From Xanthostigma xanthostigma (taxonomy: Eukaryota > Arthropoda > Insecta > Raphidioptera > Raphidiidae), in NCBI GenBank assembly GCA_963575645.1, contig OY754466.1, forward strand, positions 12,812,001-12,876,000: 64,000 bases of DNA, given 5' to 3'. Each line of letters begins with the position of its first letter. Within the stretch, counting starts at the first letter, position 1. Position numbers and translations under genes: made by a program. Under the pieces are notes generated by a model. The model did no database searches and was not told where the DNA came from. It saw only the letters and a program-made list of their open reading frames with translations. This document shows positions 1 to 10,864 of the stretch, piece after piece.

Positions 1-1073
1 GAACAGTCTGTTATACTTTTCCGGCTCTATACGACACATATCATATTCTGCAATGCAAATATTATATCGTTTGTTATGTTTATGTAGATTTATGTTTGGG
101 GACTGGACCTAAAGTGTTATTGTATTGAACACGAAACTTTGTTCCAGATTGAAGCTATAAAGTTTCTCAACGACTCTTTTTTCTAGAGTTATATTTATTG
201 TATTTGTTATAGAAAATATTGCCTTAGGCACACAACACTTTTCATGTATTTTTTATATGAATTTTGCAAAGCTATTTGTTAAATAAAATATGTTGGAAAA
301 TCAGCCCAAAAAATAATTTAATTATTCAATTATTGAATACGACAATATATATTATATACCTAAACGTTTTGCTTTTTACAGCATTATCAGTAAATAACAT
401 TTGTGAAATTATTACAAATACATAATAAATACTGAAGAAAAACAAAAAAATAAGCATTTTAAGAATACTTACAAAATATAAAAAGCGAATCGTTTATATA
501 ATGTAAACTAACTAAATAACTAACAAACTCATTAGAAAGTATCAATGGAAAAATAAAATAAATTGACTGATATTTCAACATGTTCTACATTTCAAGTAAT
601 ATTATTCATGTAATATTATTGTTATTATTAACATAACATTATATAAGTTAAGGTAAGCCAGAAATTTAACAGTACTCTACATAGTCAGCTGTTCCAACGA
701 ACAAGCTTGAGACTGGTTTCCAATTATAATACAGTCGTTCACTGAAAGAACTGTTCTGGTCTATTGGCTTCAATTCAAGAGGTAAAATACTTATGTTCAA
801 ATATTCACGAAGCCTTGTTGAATTTTAATGGTCATTAAAAAAGATAAAATCGCATTGAATGTTGTTTACTGATTATAAAGATTTCAATAACGCATGTGTT
901 GCCGTGTTGTTTTATTTAATATTCGTAAAAACTTCACGAAGCCATTAGTATTAAAGACCGCGCGCACTTGTCAAGTGTAAACCTGCACAACCAGCACAAC
1001 ACAAACGAGCAACCTAAACGATGACGCACATTGGACCAGCATAATCCAGCAAAAACCTGCACAAACCAACAAA
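1..1073. other. No gene recognised
   Basis: AT-rich sequence with no ORF of note. Positions 690-722 carry a short sequence (GTTCCAACGAACAAGCTTGA) that recurs at about 8447-8478, so part of this stretch is a dispersed repeat. The last 120 bases are richer in GC and repeat the words CCAGCA and CCTGCACAA, but I cannot assign them to a family. Confidence 0.5.
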
Positions 1074-1952
1074 GGACCACGCACTAAACTTATGAGCTAT
1101 GGTTCTCAGTTAAATTGATCGAACATGGTTTTATTTTATAGTTTAAAAGTCACCAAGAACAAGAGTTCATGGGCGCATAGCGTAAAAGCCAATAGATTTT
1201 TAGCTACAGATATGTATGTTCCATGTTCAACTGTTGTGCTTTTATTTAGAAATAGAATATAACAATCGAAAATTAGGTAATGCTGGAAGGTGTTTTCCTG
1301 TATAAAATAATAATGTCATATTCGGATTCAGCGCACTCGAAAACATATTTCTAGAAATAAATAAAATTGTCGACCAATTTTTCTCAGACAATATATTGAC
1401 AAAAAATAATAAAATTACAAATCAATATAACACTGCAAGATAACGTTTCGATCCGGATCTTCTTCAGAAATATCTAAAAAATATAAAAATTAATTAGTAC
1501 CTATTAAGTTATTTATTATCTAATAGAATCACGAAAGATTGAATGATTCAAAAAATTTATGAAAAATTAATAACAAACAAATTTTATAATATGTAGTCAT
1601 GGATATCAAAGTACCCATAAAGAAAAAATTAATTATTTGAAAAAACAAAATATTATTTCATATCATAAATATTACTTAAATTTTCCATATCTAATTGAGC
1701 ATTAAGAGTTCTATTCAGACGTTAATCAAAGATTTGAATTTCATATTTCTAGAGCCTAGGATTTTTTAAGATTGTGAATTCAATGGATATATCTAAAATC
1801 TCGCTAAACATATCCGTAGCTAAAAATCTATTAGTTTTAATTAGGCTATGCGTCCATGGACACATTTTCTTAGTGACCTTTAAATTATAAAATAAAACCA
1901 TTTTCGATTAATTTAACCGAAAACCAAATCCCATAAGGTTTGTGCGGGGTTC
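1074..1952. mobile_element. Long-TIR non-autonomous element, copy 1
   Basis: The two ends are inverted copies of each other for roughly 150-190 bases, beginning GGACCACGCAC on the left and, read from the other strand, GAACCCCGCACAAACC on the right. The same long terminal inverted repeat bounds the much larger unit at 22831-25115, which proves a family with at least two members. The inner left part also matches that copy (CATATTCGGATTCAGCGCAC). The centre is occupied by a separate repeat (1355-1741). No coding remnant is visible and the superfamily is unknown. Confidence 0.7.
1355..1741. repeat. TCGACCAATTTTT-family repeat inserted in the long-TIR element
   Basis: This insertion is bracketed by an 11-bp direct repeat, CATATTTCTAG, at 1344-1354 and 1742-1752, which looks like a target-site duplication. 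It starts with AAATAAATAAAATTGTCGAC and ends with the complement of the family's outer end (CTTTGATTAACGTCTG). Relatives lie at 4789, 13152, 28156, 36325 and 39165. On the minus strand at 1444-1475 it has the motif CTGAAGA-A-GATCCGGATC-GAAACG. A TSD longer than 10 bp with a missing left end would fit target-primed insertion, for example a Penelope-like or SINE-like source, but no coding part is present. Confidence 0.6.
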
Positions 1953-2218
1953 TTTCAGTGCAGGTTTCGTAATGTGCGGTAGATATTTTGCAGTTTTTTA
2001 GTAATTTTATCAATATAAATAAATTTATGAAAATAACTCATCACTAGCACACTAAATCGGTCCAGCACGGCTCGACTGATGGTCGTTGCTGGCTGTTGGT
2101 TGCAGGTGCTGGTCTATAATGTGCGCTACTTCGTTAAACATGGGTACCTCACGAACAGGTTTTGTTCCGTGCTGTGATAGTCCTGCAGGTTCATGCTGAA
2201 AAGTACGTGAATAACTAA

Positions 2219-2782
2219 AGCGGCCCATAGACGCTCAATATTATTGCGCAATATTTAGGTTTGTGCAATATAATTTACCGTGTGTAGACGAGTTGGCATG
2301 TTACGCAATATATTGTGTGATTTTCAAAATCTTGAAAATATATTGCACAAACGGGGAAATATTGTGCCGTATGTTGTCAAGATTGCGCAATATCCCGTCA
2401 GTTGATCTCAAGTAGCGGTCGTTTCAACAAGTCGTCTCAACTACGCCTCATCATGGGTGACAACAAAGCCGAAAGACAATTTATTGTTGAATTTATCGAG
2501 GTGTTTCGTGGTCTTCCGGCTCTGTGGGATGTGAAGTACAAAGACTATAGTAATCGTGACAACATGATGACTGAAGTTCTGGTGGGGCTTGTACAATGTG
2601 GCTGTACCGTCTGTGCTCGCAATTGAGCAATATTTTGCACAACCTTCAATATCGCCTCCATACAGTACAATTTTTTTGCACAAACCAAAATATTGTACAA
2701 TAATATTGACCGTTTAGGGGCCGCCGTCAAAAAATTGTGCAAACCCACATTGCATAATAATATTGAGCGTCTATGGGCCGCT
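2219..2782. mobile_element. PIF/Harbinger-like element carrying a MADF remnant
   Basis: Terminal inverted repeats start AGCGGCCCATAGACGCTCAA and match over about 40 bases at both ends. The flanking triplets are TAA (2216-2218) and TAC (2783-2785), close to the 3-bp TWA duplication of PIF/Harbinger elements. The interior repeats GCGCAATAT-type words and holds a short MADF-domain reading frame, the kind of DNA-binding protein this superfamily encodes beside its transposase. The transposase gene is absent, so the copy is non-autonomous. Confidence 0.75.
2453..2626 (+). pseudogene. MADF-domain fragment of a Harbinger DNA-binding protein
   Basis: From the ATG at 2453 the frame runs 57 codons to a stop. 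It contains FIVEFIEVFRG, then LPALWDV and YSNRDN, which is the pattern of the first half of a MADF domain (an acidic helix, then the conserved LWD of helix 2). In PIF/Harbinger elements the MADF or Myb-like protein binds DNA and helps the transposase. After about residue 40 the frame loses similarity and ends in a cysteine-rich tail that looks like out-of-frame sequence. The fragment lies inside matching terminal inverted repeats, so it is a transposon relic and not a host gene. The upstream in-frame TTG at 2402 is an unlikely start. Confidence 0.65.
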
Positions 2783-3402
2783 TACGGTTTTTGTGTTTGA
2801 CAATACGATCAGATTTCCTACTAAAAATCAACGCAGAAATTGTATTGTTCTATTTGGAAATAAAGCCGTGGTAATTGGAACTGTGAATGAAGACCTTCAC
2901 AGTTAGCAGTGAAAGCATAGCATATGGAATTTAAACTAAGTAAAATAGCGTACACCGAATTTTAAAAGAAAAAAACACGTTTTCGTATAACTCTATGTAA
3001 ACGAGACAGCACATCCATGATAATGCTTCGGCTAAAGGAAATTCTGTGAAATAATACATTACGTAACAAGGGTAGACATTTGACGATTGCGATCGAGGGT
3101 GACGTTTACTCGCCGTCGCCTGCAGAGCGCAACGAGAGAACGGCATTCGTATCCGAATTGCAATCTCCAATTTCTCCCGAGTAACAACATAGTACTTTTT
3201 GTATGGATAATAAGTGCATTGAAACAACAATAAAACAAAATTACTGTAAATAGATATTACAGGTTAAGGGATCTGTCAAATTTAGTTTACAATAATCATG
3301 TAGAATGGCGCCACTTTCGCTTACTTTTGACCCGAAAAAAATATTATTATGAAGTGAAAATCATTTATTTTATAGGAATTACGTGCAAAAAATGTAGTAC
3401 AT
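2783..3402. other. No gene recognised
   Basis: No repeat or coding signal that I can assign. The minus-strand frame of 99 codons at 2931-3230 has no recognisable domain and an implausible composition. Confidence 0.4.
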
Positions 3403-3923
3403 ACAGATTGTATCAAATCAAAACGGTCCATAGAATATTCTGTGTGTAAGACAGAGACGATATTATATAAAGCACTAAAGCAGTAAGTAAGAATGAGATA
3501 AATGATCGCTAATATATAGTTACTGTGGTTATACAATCTGATAGTATCGTCTTTGTTTTCTACAGTAAATATCACAATTTTATCAAATGTCAGTATTCAC
3601 TAGTGAAATTATTGATAAAATGGCTATTGTTCGGGAATAAATCCAAATAATTAAATGGTTTTATGGCGATAATTCAATCGCCGACATAATAAATTTATTT
3701 GTAGCTGTCTTTGAAAACATTACAGTTTAGTTGTTTTAATTGATAAATTGGTAAAAAGATTTACAGTGTACGTAATTATTTATTTACGTAACAACACTGC
3801 AACAGTAACTATTAGCGATCATTTATCTCATTCTTACTTACTGCTTTAGAGCTTTATATAATATCGTCTCTGTCTTACACACAGAATGTTCTATGGACCG
3901 TTTTGATTTGATACAATCTGTAT
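3403..3923. repeat. Foldback element with about 120-bp arms
   Basis: The left arm (about 3403-3530) and right arm (about 3795-3923) are inverted copies with few mismatches, sharing GATTGTATCAAATCAAAACG and GTAAGAATGAGATAAATGAT. The spacer of about 270 bases is unrelated AT-rich DNA. No TSD was resolved. The unit directly precedes another MITE at 3951. Confidence 0.75.
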
Positions 3924-3950
3924 ATGTATATCTCGGTTATGATAAACTGT

Positions 3951-4337
3951 TTTTCTTCATACTTCGATCGCATTAATTGTAAGGCTGAAAGTCTAAAATT
4001 TACTCCTTGGTGGGATTACACGCACCAATGCGGAAAGGTCGTACGTTCGGGCGGTAGTAAAGCAAAAACAACCAATCAAGTGCTGTTTCGATGTAGTTTC
4101 CATAGCAACCCTATTACATTTTAGCTAATAGTCACGTGTCATTCGTGTTTTTACGTATAAACTCAAAACTGCTTGCTTGGAATTTATCTGTGTTTTTATG
4201 TAATTAATTAATTAATTAATATTTAATAAGCGTGTTACGACTGAGGTATAGTATATACCACACTGGCCAAAAGTGTGATATCTCGCCCTGCGCAGGGTAA
4301 GGTATCACACTTTCGGCCGGTGTAGTGTAATATACTA
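3951..4337. mobile_element. MITE with attached hairpin, copy A
   Basis: The body is bounded by inverted ends reading TTTTCTTCATACTTCGATCG on the left and CGACTGAGGTATA on the right. A hairpin of about 89 bases (4249-4337, CACTGGCC...GGCCGGTG) follows directly. The same body-plus-hairpin pair occurs at 40947, 50038 and 63046, so the two parts travel as one family. The interior is the reverse complement of copies B and C. Confidence 0.7.
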
Positions 4338-4788
4338 TTTATTAAGTAACGATGCATTCGAAGCAAATGTTTGGAAGTCACTGACCACATTACAATATGC
4401 AAATGTCGTCAGCATTCTAAGCCAGAACTGCCTCCTGCCGACACCCATCCTGACGTTTCCTGTTTTGCATACAGTCTAGTCTCAGAGTTCATGTAATAAC
4501 GGAGTGCTACTATATAGAGGTACCTGTCAGTGCAGTGGCGAAGCGTGGCGTAGCTGCAATATTCCAACCGTTAAATATATCCCACCGAAAACATAAACGT
4601 GAAAAAAGGGACCAAGTTCTCGTAAAAACACGGGTTGAAAAACTAAGTATGTAGTTAAAGGCCGTATATTTTTAATACATTGAAACGAAAGCTTGGATTT
4701 TTTAGAGACCCCAGTATTAGGTATTAATTTTAACTTGATATCTCTTCCGTTCCTGAGAAAAAGGGTCTGGTCGAAACCATAAAAAATT

Positions 4789-5123
4789 AAAATCTTTGAT
4801 TAACGTCTGAATAGAACTCTTCAAATAAATAAAATTGTCGACCAATTTTTCTCAGACCATATATTGACAAAAAATAATAAAAATACAAATCAATATACCT
4901 AACACATGATTATTTTTTGAATCATTCAAACTTTCAATCTTGCGTGCAATCGATTAGATAATAAATAACTTAATACTAATTAATTTTTATATTTCGTAGA
5001 TATTTCTGAAGAAGATCCAAATCCGGATCGAAACGTCATCTTGTGTTATATTGATTTGTATTTTTATTATTTTTTGTCAATATATGGTCTGAGAAAAATT
5101 GGTCGACAATATTATTTATTTGA
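4789..5123. repeat. TCGACCAATTTTT-family repeat, palindromic copy
   Basis: The outer end (CTTTGATTAACGTCTGAATA) is followed by TAAAATTGTCGACCAATTTT, which returns inverted at 5081-5120. In the right half, 5004-5037, lies CTGAAGA-A-GATCC, a loop AAATCC, then GGATC-GAAACGTC: the stem-forming motif discussed in the findings. Confidence 0.65.
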
Positions 5124-5501
5124 TGACATAAAAAATTAAGTTTATGATGTGACAGTTCCACAAAATATTAAATATTAATGATTTTGAAATGTTTTTCTTT
5201 ACTATATAAGACCTTTTTGTGCCTTTAAGAACTGTATATCAACGGGAAGTACTTTTAATAATTTCTATGACTCAGTTACTGTAAAAAAAAAATAGATTTA
5301 ACTTAATCTTTTCTTTTTGCATTGAGTTATAAACTTGAAATTTTATAGGATAATGTGATTATATTTGATATTAATTTGAACTTTATACGTCTAGTCATTT
5401 CTGAAAAAAGGGTCAACAAGAACAACAAGGTGAACCTATATAAGAATTCAGTTGTTTTCACTCTGAGGTAAAGAACTCTGAAAAGAGTATATGCCCTATT
5501 A

Positions 5502-5946
5502 GTCGAGGTCAGGGAGTGGATATTTTTTGGAGTTTTTGCTTTTTTGCCATAATACCAATCTAGAGACCCTCTCCCGTTTTCGAGGTCGCTGAACACGATG
5601 GTGAGGGTCCCACCATTTTTTCCTCGGCCGCCCTGATTTCCGCCCTTTGAAAAAAAAAATATAAAAAATTTTGAACACAACAATTTTGAAGGAAAATTAA
5701 TTCTCTACAGTTTTTTTTTCTGCAAATGTGATACTTTAAGAATTACAGGCCTTCAAAGATGATCATTTATTCTTTATAATTTTTTTCCAAGGGGTGGAAA
5801 TCAAGGGGGCCAATTTGAAGGGGTTGCCGACGAAAAAAAATATGAGACCCTCACCACCGTGTTCATCGACCTCGAAAACGGGAGAGGGTCTCTAGATTGG
5901 CGCTCTGGCAAAAAAAAAGGGTACCCCTTCCGACTCCTGACCTCTC
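5502..5946. repeat. Foldback element with about 190-bp arms
   Basis: The arms are 5502-5690 and 5750-5946. Both contain CTAGAGACCCTCTCCCG (or its complement) and CGTTTTCGAGGTCG, with a scatter of mismatches and small indels in the purine-rich outer parts. The 118-codon minus-strand frame at 5327-5683 lies mostly inside the left arm and is a by-product of it. Confidence 0.75.
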
Positions 5947-7220
5947 TCATTTGTTAATTAGACAGTAATGACCTTGGTTATGGAATGTCTATGATATACA
6001 ATAAAAAATATTTAGAGTTCTCTGCACCTGTTAGATTTTACTCCTCGCCTATTCACAACAAAAAACGAGTAAACAGATTCGTGGAAAAAAACATTTATTT
6101 TCATTAGTACGAACTTCCGTCTACTTCCTTCCCCGCTTTTAACTATCCATTTATTTTACTGGCTTGGAACTTACTTCTTTAATTCATATATAGGTAGGAC
6201 TTAGTAAAACAAGTAAAAACGTAGCAACCAGGAAAGATACACTGTTGTTAAAATATAAACTTGGAAACCACACCATTGTGGAAGAACAATAAGAATTGTT
6301 TGACCAGTGCACCTAATTCCCAGAAGAAATCCTCATCATGAGGCTGTAAGCATTGAACAGTATATATCCGTAAAATTTGTGAATAGGTAGCAATTCATTG
6401 ATTATTAATCAGAACTGGAATGAATCCTCTGCATCACGGATTCGAATCAACAAAAAGAATTCGAATCACGGAACAATGTTCGGATCCTTTTATAACAAAC
6501 AGATACGATTACCAGGATTCGAATACTTTTTTCGGATCATGAAGCACATGATGATTGAACTGGCTTCCTCCAGAACTTAGAACAATTTCATTTTTTAATT
6601 TAACAGAGAGCTGAAGTAGATAAAATTCATTAGCTCTGTATTCTCTATACTAATCAAAACTTGTTTATAATCATATCATCAAATGTATTAGACAAAAAAT
6701 TAACAAGACTGTAAGTTCTTACATTGGCCGTACAGAATAGAACTATTTATTCACCATTCACGATGTTGTATAACATTTTAAGTAATGCCGAATATTTTGC
6801 ATTCCTTAAATTTTAATGACATTTTTATTGGTTTTTAGAAGAACCATCGTTTTTATGAGTCGTTTTGTGGAACAATAAAAATTAATACACACAATATGAA
6901 ATTTGTTTTTTTACGACGCACTAGCTCTTTTTATTATAGGTTTGTTCCCTTAGAAACTGAAAATCGTTCGTGAGCGTCAAAAGTGGGCGGTTAAATCATC
7001 ATAATATATTATATTAATACGCTAAGGTTAAAGATGTTTGCCTCCCTTTTTAGAAAAAACCTCACAGTTTCTTCACATAAATTATATATCATTTTACAGA
7101 TAATTGCTGGCTCTACTGACACCGACAACTAAAAAATTTATTATTGCTTTTGTTTTTGTAAATTAACTAATTATTAGCAACGCTGAACAACGTCTGCCAT
7201 CTGACGGCTTTAATTTTGAA
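5947..7220. other. No gene recognised
   Basis: AT-rich sequence. Around 6430-6530 the word GGATTCGAAT and near copies recur several times, perhaps a decayed minisatellite. At 7180-7215 a stretch resembles the start of the repeat that follows (CAACGCTGAACAACGTC occurs twice), suggesting a small tandem duplication of its left end. Confidence 0.4.
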
Positions 7221-7503
7221 ACAGCGAGCAACGCTGAACAACGTCACAGCAATGCTGCATGATGCCATCTGACGGCTTAGCTCAACGTTTTTGCTACTTG
7301 CGCCTCTAATGACAATTTTAGTAAAATATTTCTTCGATCTGTCATCTGATCTTCATATTGTAATGCAACAAAAAGAAGAACGTTATAAGCAGTGTGCAAA
7401 ATTAGAAACGAATTGAATTCCTGCAATTATATTTAAAAAATAATTTTGTAAAGTGATAATTATTATACTTATTTAGTGCGAATAATTCGCACAGGCCACT
7501 CTA
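7221..7503. repeat. Dispersed repeat of about 283 bp, copy 1
   Basis: Starts AACAGCGAGCAACGCTGAAC and ends in AATTCGCACAGGCCAC. An almost identical copy in the same orientation lies at 32026-32308. No TIR, tRNA-like head or coding frame was seen; the class is unknown. Confidence 0.7.
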
Positions 7504-7734
7504 GTTTGTATTGTTCCAACAGTCGTTTCACCCAAATTGATTACTAGTCAGTTGTTCCAACAAAGTAAAATAAGAATCAGAAAAGTTTGCGTATGTAGTA
7601 AATGAATTTTTAATGTCGTGAGCTGCGTTTTGCAGTAGAGCTATAGAGTGGCCGGCAACAGTTTTGAAGTTACCTGTTTTTTTACATACTGTAAACATCG
7701 TGTCACTTGCTTGAATTCAGGAACCTTACATGGC

Positions 7735-8340
7735 GAGAGAATGCTTGTGGGCCCTTCAAACAGGCTTACAGAGGACTTGATCAAACTCAGTAGACCTGGA
7801 CTTAGGAAAATGGTTGGGCTTTTAACCGGTGAGAAAGAATCTACACACAATGACGTCAGCAATCAACACGGTGAAGATTTTGCGAAAAGGAGAACGAAAC
7901 AGCCAGCCATATACTGTTCGAATGCGAGACCCTAGCCTACAGGAGAACAACCGTCTTTGGATACATTGCTGAGAATGGAGTAATTCCTCAGGATCTAGTT
8001 ACCAATCTTCTGGAGTTGATGAGGAAATCCAAACTATTGGATGACTAGATCCAGGATAAGGGAGAGACCTAAACTCAGGAAAGTGTTTGAGCTCCTAAGC
8101 AGTCATGCACCTCTGAGAAAGCATCTACACGCAATGGGGATACGTCACGAATCGACACAGTGTAGATATTTCGAAATGGAGGACGAAACAGCCAACCATT
8201 AACTGGTCGAAAGCGAGGCCCTAGTCTACTGGAGAACAACCATCTTTGGATACATTGATGAGAGTGGAGTAATTCGTCAGGACAATCTAGTCACCAATCT
8301 TCTGGAGTTCATGAGGAGATTCAAACTATTGAAGGACTAG
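7735..8340 (+). pseudogene. Two tandem C-terminal fragments of a LINE polyprotein
   Basis: Two successive copies (7735-8048 and 8049-8340) of the same coding end lie head to tail, both broken by stops and frameshifts. The second, read through its lesions, gives pieces such as EMEDETANH, LVTNLLEFMRR and a final stop after KLLKD. The motif set (a C-x2-C knuckle, then DETANH, then a Cys or Ser and Ala) is the end of the reverse-transcriptase/RNase-H polyprotein of R1/Jockey/I-type non-LTR retrotransposons. A better copy is at 40140-40459. Here the first cysteine pair is damaged (CRYF). The tandem order could come from two 5'-truncated insertions or a local duplication. The exact clade cannot be fixed from so short a piece. 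Confidence 0.6.
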
Positions 8341-8479
8341 ATCTAGGACAAGGAGGAGCACAAACATTTTTTTAGGATGACGTGCATAACGGACTATTGA
8401 GCCATAGGCCCTAACTTATTTATTCGTTCATTCGTGTCACTTATTCCAACGAACAAGCTTGAGACTAGTTTCCAATTGG

Positions 8480-9278
8480 TCGTATAATTAAGGAATCAAA
8501 AACTTGTAAAGAACAAATTCTTGATTGCGTATAGGAACAAACCTATGTACTTAAACATAAAGCTGTGAAAATGGAAAAAGATCAAGCGTAGACGCACACA
8601 CATAAACAAAAAAAATTTCAACTAAGTATAAACAAGACAGATTTTAAGAGATTTTTTAAATACTTATTTTTATGTGTACAACATATTTTCTTTGCCGAAT
8701 GATTGTAGATAATGAGGTTTTTTTAGTGATCAAGTATACGTTCTTACGTCAAAAAATTAATTAGTATACGTATTTGTTATTGGGATATTTAACAGTCAAT
8801 TTAATTTGATATGCGTCTTTAATCAACTCGTTATTCTTAATTAAATTAAATGATTATTTAATCTTCAAGAACAAATAAAATTAGCGGAGTTTAATTGAAC
8901 ATTTTAATTCAATTAATTTTATTCGCCATGTCACGTTTTAATTGATGCAGTTCAGAATTAATTTAACAATTGGTGCATGCTGTTATATAATTATTGCAAA
9001 AGGATTTTCAAAGATCAAACAGAATTGAAAAGCTTCTCTACTAATGTTACGTTAAGATAATAAGTGAAAAAGTTTATAAAGCGAATAATAAAAGAACGTC
9101 TAATGTAATTTTCTACCATGTTTTATTTTAAAACGAAAAATAAACGAATGATCTTATATTATGCACCTTACTTTTGAAATATTCTTTCTTTGAATTTTTG
9201 CACCTAAAAATGAAATACAAAAACAATGTCGTCTTTCCGTGTTTTGCGGGGCATAATAAAAAAAAATAAGGGTGTAGT
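8480..9278. other. No gene recognised
   Basis: Very AT-rich, with several runs of ATTTAATT-type words around 8770-8960 but no clear repeat unit or frame. Confidence 0.4.
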
Positions 9279-9692
9279 TCCGAATACCGTTCATGTTCAA
9301 TCGGGATTAAACTTTGGGCATTTATTGATCTTGGTGAGACATTAAAAACCCCAACAATTTTTGGCGCACGTGCCTCATAACATTTTTATGGAGGTTTAAA
9401 GTTTTACTGTTTTAAGTTATTTATTCGAATATTACTTTAGTGGTTAGATGGGGGGGGGGGTTAACGCGACACACACAAGCAAAATTCGTATGAATAAATG
9501 ACTTAAAACAGTAAAAACTTTAGACTTCTTCTAGAATAAATGGCTTTACCTAATTGGTAAGACTTTAAATCCTCATAAAAATGTTATGGGCTATTTGCGC
9601 CGAAAAAACGTTGGAGGATTTTCATATAGGTACCACCAAGGTCAATAAATGCTCAAAGTTTTATCCCGATCGAAGAAGACCGCTATTCGAAA
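9279..9692. repeat. Foldback element with about 160-bp arms and a G tract
   Basis: Arms at about 9279-9435 and 9500-9692 are inverted copies sharing ATTTATTGA, CATAACATTTTTATG and ACTGTTTTAAGT. The spacer holds a run of ten G residues at about 9451-9460. The 73-codon frame at 9581-9802 runs from the right arm into the next repeat and is not a gene. Confidence 0.7.
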
Positions 9693-9704
9693 CTATTCAT
9701 TTTA

Positions 9705-9925
9705 CAAGCTTTTATTTTTTACCCGACTGCGGCGAAGCCAAGAGAAAGGGTTGTGAGTTTAACAGTCTATGTATGTTTGTATTTACGGATGTTCCACCGT
9801 AGCGCCTAAACTATTCATTAGATTTTTATAAATAAGGTGTCAATCGATTCGTTCTTATGTCACGGGTAACGTAGGCTACATTTATTTTTCGATTTTGGTC
9901 CCAGAGGAAGGCAAATTGAAAAAAA
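9705..9925. repeat. Helitron-like internal fragment
   Basis: Reverse complement of 58190-58390: both contain GACTGCGGCGAAGCC, then ACAGTCTATGTATGTTTG, then GTAACGTAGGCTACATTTAT, in matching order. At 58 kb this segment sits next to a CTAG-type end, so I assign both to one Helitron-like family with modest confidence. Confidence 0.5.
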
Positions 9926-10155
9926 AAAAAATAAATTCAAAAAAATAATTTCAATAAAAATGAGTTCAAAAACTAAGACTCGACTACTGAAAAGTATGAA
10001 ACAAGAAAATATTCTCATCTGAGGATAGCCGTGGTCGTATGCCATTTCATATATATGTGGCCTCTTTATAATGGGTGTTTTTTTTAGAGGTATACAACTT
10101 TAAAATGAAATAAAACACGTAAAAATAAGGTTGCTGGCCACGTTGTTGGCTTTGT

Positions 10156-10386
10156 TTAAAATATAATTTTATGCCATTTATGTTTAAATATGATTTCGGG
10201 CATATGGGCGCCACGGCTGGCTTGAATGAAGCGCAATCGGGAAGTCCAATTTTCGATCACTTTATCGAGCATCTGGGGCCGTATATCGCCAATAGCGCGG
10301 CGAATGTTGACTTCCAAGTGATCCAACGTCTGTGGTTTATCGGCGTAGACTAGTGACTTCACGTATCCCCAAAGAAAGTAATCCAT
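10156..10386 (-). pseudogene. Mariner transposase, C-terminal fragment
   Basis: Begins with MDYFLWGYVKSLVYADKP, the region around the third catalytic acidic residue (the D of MDYF) of a mariner-type DD-D/E transposase, and continues through ENWTSRLRFIQASRG to a normal end (HMPEIIF). About 76 residues. The deletion junction lies just upstream, at about 10386-10410, where ILISH-type sequence from the N-terminal half runs directly into the DLTP-MDYF region. It belongs to the same element as the fragment at 10397-10864 and is in a different frame from it. Confidence 0.8.
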
Positions 10387-10396
10387 AGGTGTGAGA

Positions 10397-10864
10397 TCAA
10401 AATTTTGCGTTGAAAAAGAGGATCAAGCTGAATATTGTTTTCGGCCCATTCACCGAACGACGGCGCGCATAATGGTCACGCGGCTTTAACTCTTGCACAA
10501 GCTGGATCTTGTAAGCTTGTAAGCCAAGATCTTTTCGCAAAATCTTCCACAACGTGGATGGGCACAGTCCCAATTGCTGTACACGACGGCGTATCGACTC
10601 ATTCGGGTCCTCCTCAACACTACGCACCACAGCAGCAATGGCATGTTCTGTGCGCACTGTATGGCGTCTTTGTGGATGCGTATTATCAACTAGAGTATGC
10701 GTAGTTCGAAAACGATCCATGGTTTTCCGAATAACTTGCTCGGATGGACGATTATGTCGACCGTAAAATGGACGTAGCGCACGGTTAGTTTGGCAAACTG
10801 AACCATAATTTTCAAAATAAATTTGCACAATTTGCAAGCGTTGTACTGATGTAAGTCTATTCAT
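10397..10864 (-). pseudogene. Mariner transposase, N-terminal DNA-binding fragment
   Basis: From the likely start (MNRLTSVQRLQIV, ATG at 10864) the frame gives the paired-type helix-turn-helix DNA-binding region: FYGRHNRPSEQVIRK for the first HTH, then RTEHAIAAVVRSVEEDPNES and LGLCPSTLWKIL for the second. Such domains bind the element's inverted repeats. Near ELKPRDHYARRR a frameshift occurs: the next 20 residues are the wrong frame of what should read FGEWAENN. The catalytic core is then deleted. The nine residues before MNRL are in frame but unlikely to be native. Confidence 0.8.

Noticed and set aside
5004-5037. An active hammerhead ribozyme
   Set aside because: Core-like strands are present, but an extra base precedes helix II and helices I and III could not be drawn convincingly; kept only as a motif to test.
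5327-5683. 118-codon minus-strand frame with a Gly-rich segment
   Set aside because: It is the left arm of a foldback element; the mirrored arm does not keep the frame.
9441-9470. G-quadruplex or telomere-like tract
   Set aside because: A single run of about ten G residues, not four runs and not a telomeric repeat.
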